Below are positions 22,125 through 24,383 of a DNA stretch of 24,383 bases, in pieces (the stretch's first letter is position 1; every line of letters starts with the position of its first letter). The notes beneath the pieces are model-generated. The model saw only the letters and a program-made list of their open reading frames with translations, was not told where the DNA came from and did not search any database. Both the position numbers and the translations under genes were made by a program. The stretch is from positions 1 through 24,383 of the forward strand of contig CALXTZ010000006.1 in the NCBI GenBank assembly GCA_944391545.1, written 5' to 3'. Source of the DNA: an uncultured Alphaproteobacteria bacterium. Its GTDB lineage: Bacteria > Pseudomonadota > Alphaproteobacteria > CAAHEQ01 > UBA3637.

Positions 22125-22776
22125 TTATACGAGCGTCATTTATTTTTCGACAACGGTTTGGATCAGCTTTGCGTTGGCCGCGTTCGGGGCTTTCGGTTTG
22201 TTTTTCAGCCGAAAAGTGCCTTATTTGATTTATTTTACCGCTTTGATTTTAAGCGCGTCCTTATTTAATCTGTTGAATGCGGCTTATTACCTGAACGACA
22301 TTCGCGGAGAAATGGCGGCTCTTTTCCTGATTATCGGGTTCGGAATGGAAATCGGGGCAGAACTCTATCTTTTGAAAAAGAAAAAGATTCAAACTTTTTC
22401 GCCGCTTTTTTACGCGCTGGCGTTTATGAGCTTTTTTCTGTTGGCGACGGCGCGCGATTTATTGTCTATTGTCATCGGATTGGAAGGTTTTCAAGTTTGC
22501 CTTTACGGTTTTGCCGCTAAAAGAGACTACCTGAAACCCATCCGATTAACGTTATTGAAAGAAGGATTGGTGTCGTACGGCGCTTTGGTTTACGGTCTGT
22601 CCGTTTTGTATTTAACGCGCGGTCAAATAACCTTGCTGGGGCTGCGTCAGTCTCTTCATTCTTTAAATCCGATAGACCCGTTTGTTCTCATCGGAATCGG
22701 ATTGGTGGCATTAGGGATTTTAATCAAAATAAACGGGTTTATCTTAATTTCCGGGAAAAAACGGGTTCATGTTTAA
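22117..22776 (+). CDS. Half-length NuoN-like protein (complex I antiporter-like subunit fragment)
   Basis: A 219-residue membrane protein. The start ATG 22117 has AAAGGACG just upstream; an in-frame ATG at 22057 lies within the previous gene. From about residue 95 it follows NuoN: DLLSIVIGLEGFQVCLYGFA, KEGLVSYGALVYGLSVLYL and GLVALGILIKINGF. Glu123 (GLE), Lys148 and Lys204 match the conserved Glu133, Lys158 and Lys217 of E. coli NuoN in position and, for the first two, in exact spacing. The protein stops where NuoN would continue with PFH and the other half of the antiporter fold, so H224, K247 and K395 equivalents are missing. NuoN is normally about 480 residues. It overlaps birA by 8 bases. 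It may be a functional mini-subunit or a relic; no frameshifted continuation was found because birA begins at once. Confidence 0.75.
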   Translation: MLDYTSVIYFSTTVWISFALAAFGAFGLFFSRKVPYLIYFTALILSASLFNLLNAAYYLNDIRGEMAALFLIIGFGMEIGAELYLLKKKKIQTFSPLFYALAFMSFFLLATARDLLSIVIGLEGFQVCLYGFAAKRDYLKPIRLTLLKEGLVSYGALVYGLSVLYLTRGQITLLGLRQSLHSLNPIDPFVLIGIGLVALGILIKINGFILISGKKRVHV

Positions 22777-23443
22777 ATACCATTATTTTGAAACGCTTGA
22801 CAGTACAAACGACACAGCAAAGTCTTTTCCGCCGTTTTCGGTTATTCATGCCGGCCGCCAGACAAAGGGCCGCGGCCGAATGGGGCGGTCTTGGTTCAGT
22901 TTGGACGGCAATCTGTTTATGTCCATCGTCGTTCCGCAACCGGCTGTTCCGTCGGATTACAGTTTTCTTGCAAGCTTGTCCGTTGCTTTAACACTGGCGC
23001 CTTTATCCCCGCGCATTAAATGGCCGAACGATGTGTTGATTAACGGAAAAAAAATCAGCGGGATTTTACTGGAGACCGCGCCGGAACAATCGGATAAACT
23101 GATTATCGGCATCGGCATAAACATAACGGCCTGCCCGGACCAAACCCTTTACCCGACCACGTGTTTAAAAGACTGCGGTGTCGATACGAATGCCAAAGTC
23201 ATTTTGGACAAAGTTTTACAAAACTTCGAAGATGTGTTAACATCTTATCAAAAATCGGGATTTAAAGAAATCCGTCGCAAATGGTTGGAATTTGCAACCG
23301 GCATCGGGCAAACCATTCATGTTCGGTTGCCGAACAAAGAATTAACAGGTATTTTCAACGGCTTGGATGAAAAAGGAGCTCTTCTTTTAACGACTCCCGA
23401 AAAAGAATACGTCCTGACAGCCGGAGATGTTTTTATGATTTAG
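22769..23443 (+). CDS. birA: Biotin--[acetyl-CoA-carboxylase] ligase, short form
   Basis: A 224-residue enzyme. It carries the catalytic motifs of biotin protein ligase: STN near the start (LDSTNDTAK), QTKGRGRMGRSWFS (biotinyl-AMP loop), KWPNDVLINGKKISGIL with the catalytic Lys, and GIGIN. A small C-terminal SH3-like domain ends the protein. It lacks the DNA-binding helix-turn-helix of E. coli BirA, so it is a class I ligase without repressor function. It attaches biotin to the acetyl-CoA carboxylase carrier protein. The ATG lies within the end of the NuoN-like gene. The RNase J gene follows after 9 bases. In alphaproteobacteria birA usually sits directly behind nuoN. Confidence 0.94.
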   Translation: MFKYHYFETLDSTNDTAKSFPPFSVIHAGRQTKGRGRMGRSWFSLDGNLFMSIVVPQPAVPSDYSFLASLSVALTLAPLSPRIKWPNDVLINGKKISGILLETAPEQSDKLIIGIGINITACPDQTLYPTTCLKDCGVDTNAKVILDKVLQNFEDVLTSYQKSGFKEIRRKWLEFATGIGQTIHVRLPNKELTGIFNGLDEKGALLLTTPEKEYVLTAGDVFMI

Positions 23444-23452
23444 AGGTTATGG

Positions 23453-24383
23453 ATGACAGAAGAAAAAAATGATATTCCTTTGGTAATTCCCAAAGATTCG
23501 TTGGTTTTTATACCGCTCGGCGGTGTAACGGGCATCGGACAGAATTTCTTTTTATACGGGTACAAAGGTAAATGGTTGATTGTTGATTGCGGCATGGGCT
23601 TTCCGGGAGAACACTTTCCGGGCGTAGAAGTCCTATTGCCGGACCCGACGTTTATTGCCGGGCACAAAAAAGACATCGTGGGCTTGGTCATTACACACGG
23701 GCATGAAGACCACATCGGGGCGATTCCCTATTTGTGGCAAGATTTGCAATGCCCGATTTATGCGACCCCGTTCACGGCCGAATTGATTGAAGACAAATTG
23801 GATGAGTTCGGCTTGACCGGCCGCGTTCAGCTGGAAGTTGTTGAGCAAGGCGCTTTGTTGGAACTTCCGCCGTTTGAAGTTGAATTTATCCCGGTAAACC
23901 ATTCCATTCCGGAACCCAGCATGTTGGCTATCCGCACAAAAGAAGGAACCATCATTCACACCGGCGACTGGAAATTTGATTCCGCTCCCATTATCGGAGA
24001 TACGACGAATGTTGCGGCGCTGAAAGAATTGGGCAAGCAAGGCGTCCTGGCTTTGGTATCGGATTCAACCAACATATTTTCGGAAAAAGAAGAAAAAACC
24101 GAACGCGATGTACGCGAGTCGTTAACGGAGATTTTTAAATCGGCGCCGTCACGCATCATCATCACCTGTTTTGCTTCCAACGTCGGACGCATGGAAAGCA
24201 TTTATTGGGCAGCGCATGCCGCCGGCCGACAAGTTTGTTTAATGGGACGGTCTTTTTGGCGCATAGACAGTGCGGCTCGTGCTGCCGGTTATATGAAAGA
24301 CATTCCGCCATTCTTAACGGAAGAAGAAGCGGCCGAAATCGATCGCAACAAAATCGTTTACATTTGTACCGGCAGTCAGGGAG
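23453..24383 (+). CDS. rnj: Ribonuclease J, N-terminal part (cut by window end)
   Basis: Open from ATG 23453 to the window end, 310 codons without a stop. GAGG at 23443-23446 sits 6 bases before this ATG; an ATG at 23449 is out of frame. The metallo-beta-lactamase fold shows LIVDCGMGFP, the zinc motif THGHEDHIGAIPY (His82, His84, Asp86, His87), PVNHSIPEP, and IHTGDWKFD. The following beta-CASP region has LVSDSTN and RIIITCFASNVGRM, as in RNase J. The enzyme is a 5'-to-3' exo- and endonuclease for RNA decay and maturation. It probably needs the C-terminal domain beyond the window. It forms part of the same operon as birA. Confidence 0.93.
   Translation, partial: MTEEKNDIPLVIPKDSLVFIPLGGVTGIGQNFFLYGYKGKWLIVDCGMGFPGEHFPGVEVLLPDPTFIAGHKKDIVGLVITHGHEDHIGAIPYLWQDLQCPIYATPFTAELIEDKLDEFGLTGRVQLEVVEQGALLELPPFEVEFIPVNHSIPEPSMLAIRTKEGTIIHTGDWKFDSAPIIGDTTNVAALKELGKQGVLALVSDSTNIFSEKEEKTERDVRESLTEIFKSAPSRIIITCFASNVGRMESIYWAAHAAGRQVCLMGRSFWRIDSAARAAGYMKDIPPFLTEEEAAEIDRNKIVYICTGSQG

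Overview
The window looks like a chromosomal stretch from an alphaproteobacterium, probably a host-associated (gut-type) lineage of moderate to low GC. Three conserved neighbourhoods support this: rpsF-rpsR-rplI, bamD-recN-ligA, and a NuoN-like gene followed by birA and an RNase J gene. The last order is typical of alphaproteobacteria. The lineage call is inferred from gene order and protein character; no search was run.

Layout. Positions 1-1387 hold the 3' part of a secreted Cys-rich repeat gene with an apparent frameshift. A strong promoter and structured leader precede rpsF-rpsR-rplI (1534-2727), followed by rpsU (2771-2977), which appears to start at AUA, and a terminator. A 673-residue pilin-like protein with 21 Cys-Cys pairs (3161-5182) comes next, then a possible small RNA region, a small Cys-cluster protein on the minus strand, and dnaB (5780-7234). 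Positions 7231-7816 are a decayed minus-strand locus. A tRNA-Val(GAC) at 7889-7965 is followed by a 200-bp structured segment ending in an exact 19-bp copy of the tRNA 3' end. A DUF488 gene, a possible broken small ORF, an AAA/adenylate-kinase-like gene and a second pilin-like Cys-rich protein with two lectin-like repeats (9558-11462) follow.

The right half is mostly envelope and housekeeping: a two-gene minus-strand operon of unknown function (11459-12541), a D,D-carboxypeptidase with a SPOR domain, bamD-recN-ligA, a large YdbH/AsmA-like membrane protein, then a tight cluster of two small membrane proteins, birA and RNase J (cut by the window end). The second small membrane protein is recognisably the N-terminal half of NuoN, stopping just after the conserved TM7 lysine.

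The most unusual themes are: (i) two certain and one probable large Cys-rich surface proteins, built on a type IV prepilin-like N-terminus with Lys/Arg rather than Phe/Met at +1; (ii) rpsU with a near-perfect long Shine-Dalgarno but an AUA start; (iii) a half-NuoN retained in place and translationally coupled to birA; (iv) a small tRNA-flanking element with its own terminator hairpins and a mimic of the tRNA acceptor stem; (v) single-base lesions in homopolymer runs in accessory genes while core genes are intact. RNA and promoter calls were made by eye, without folding or scoring software.
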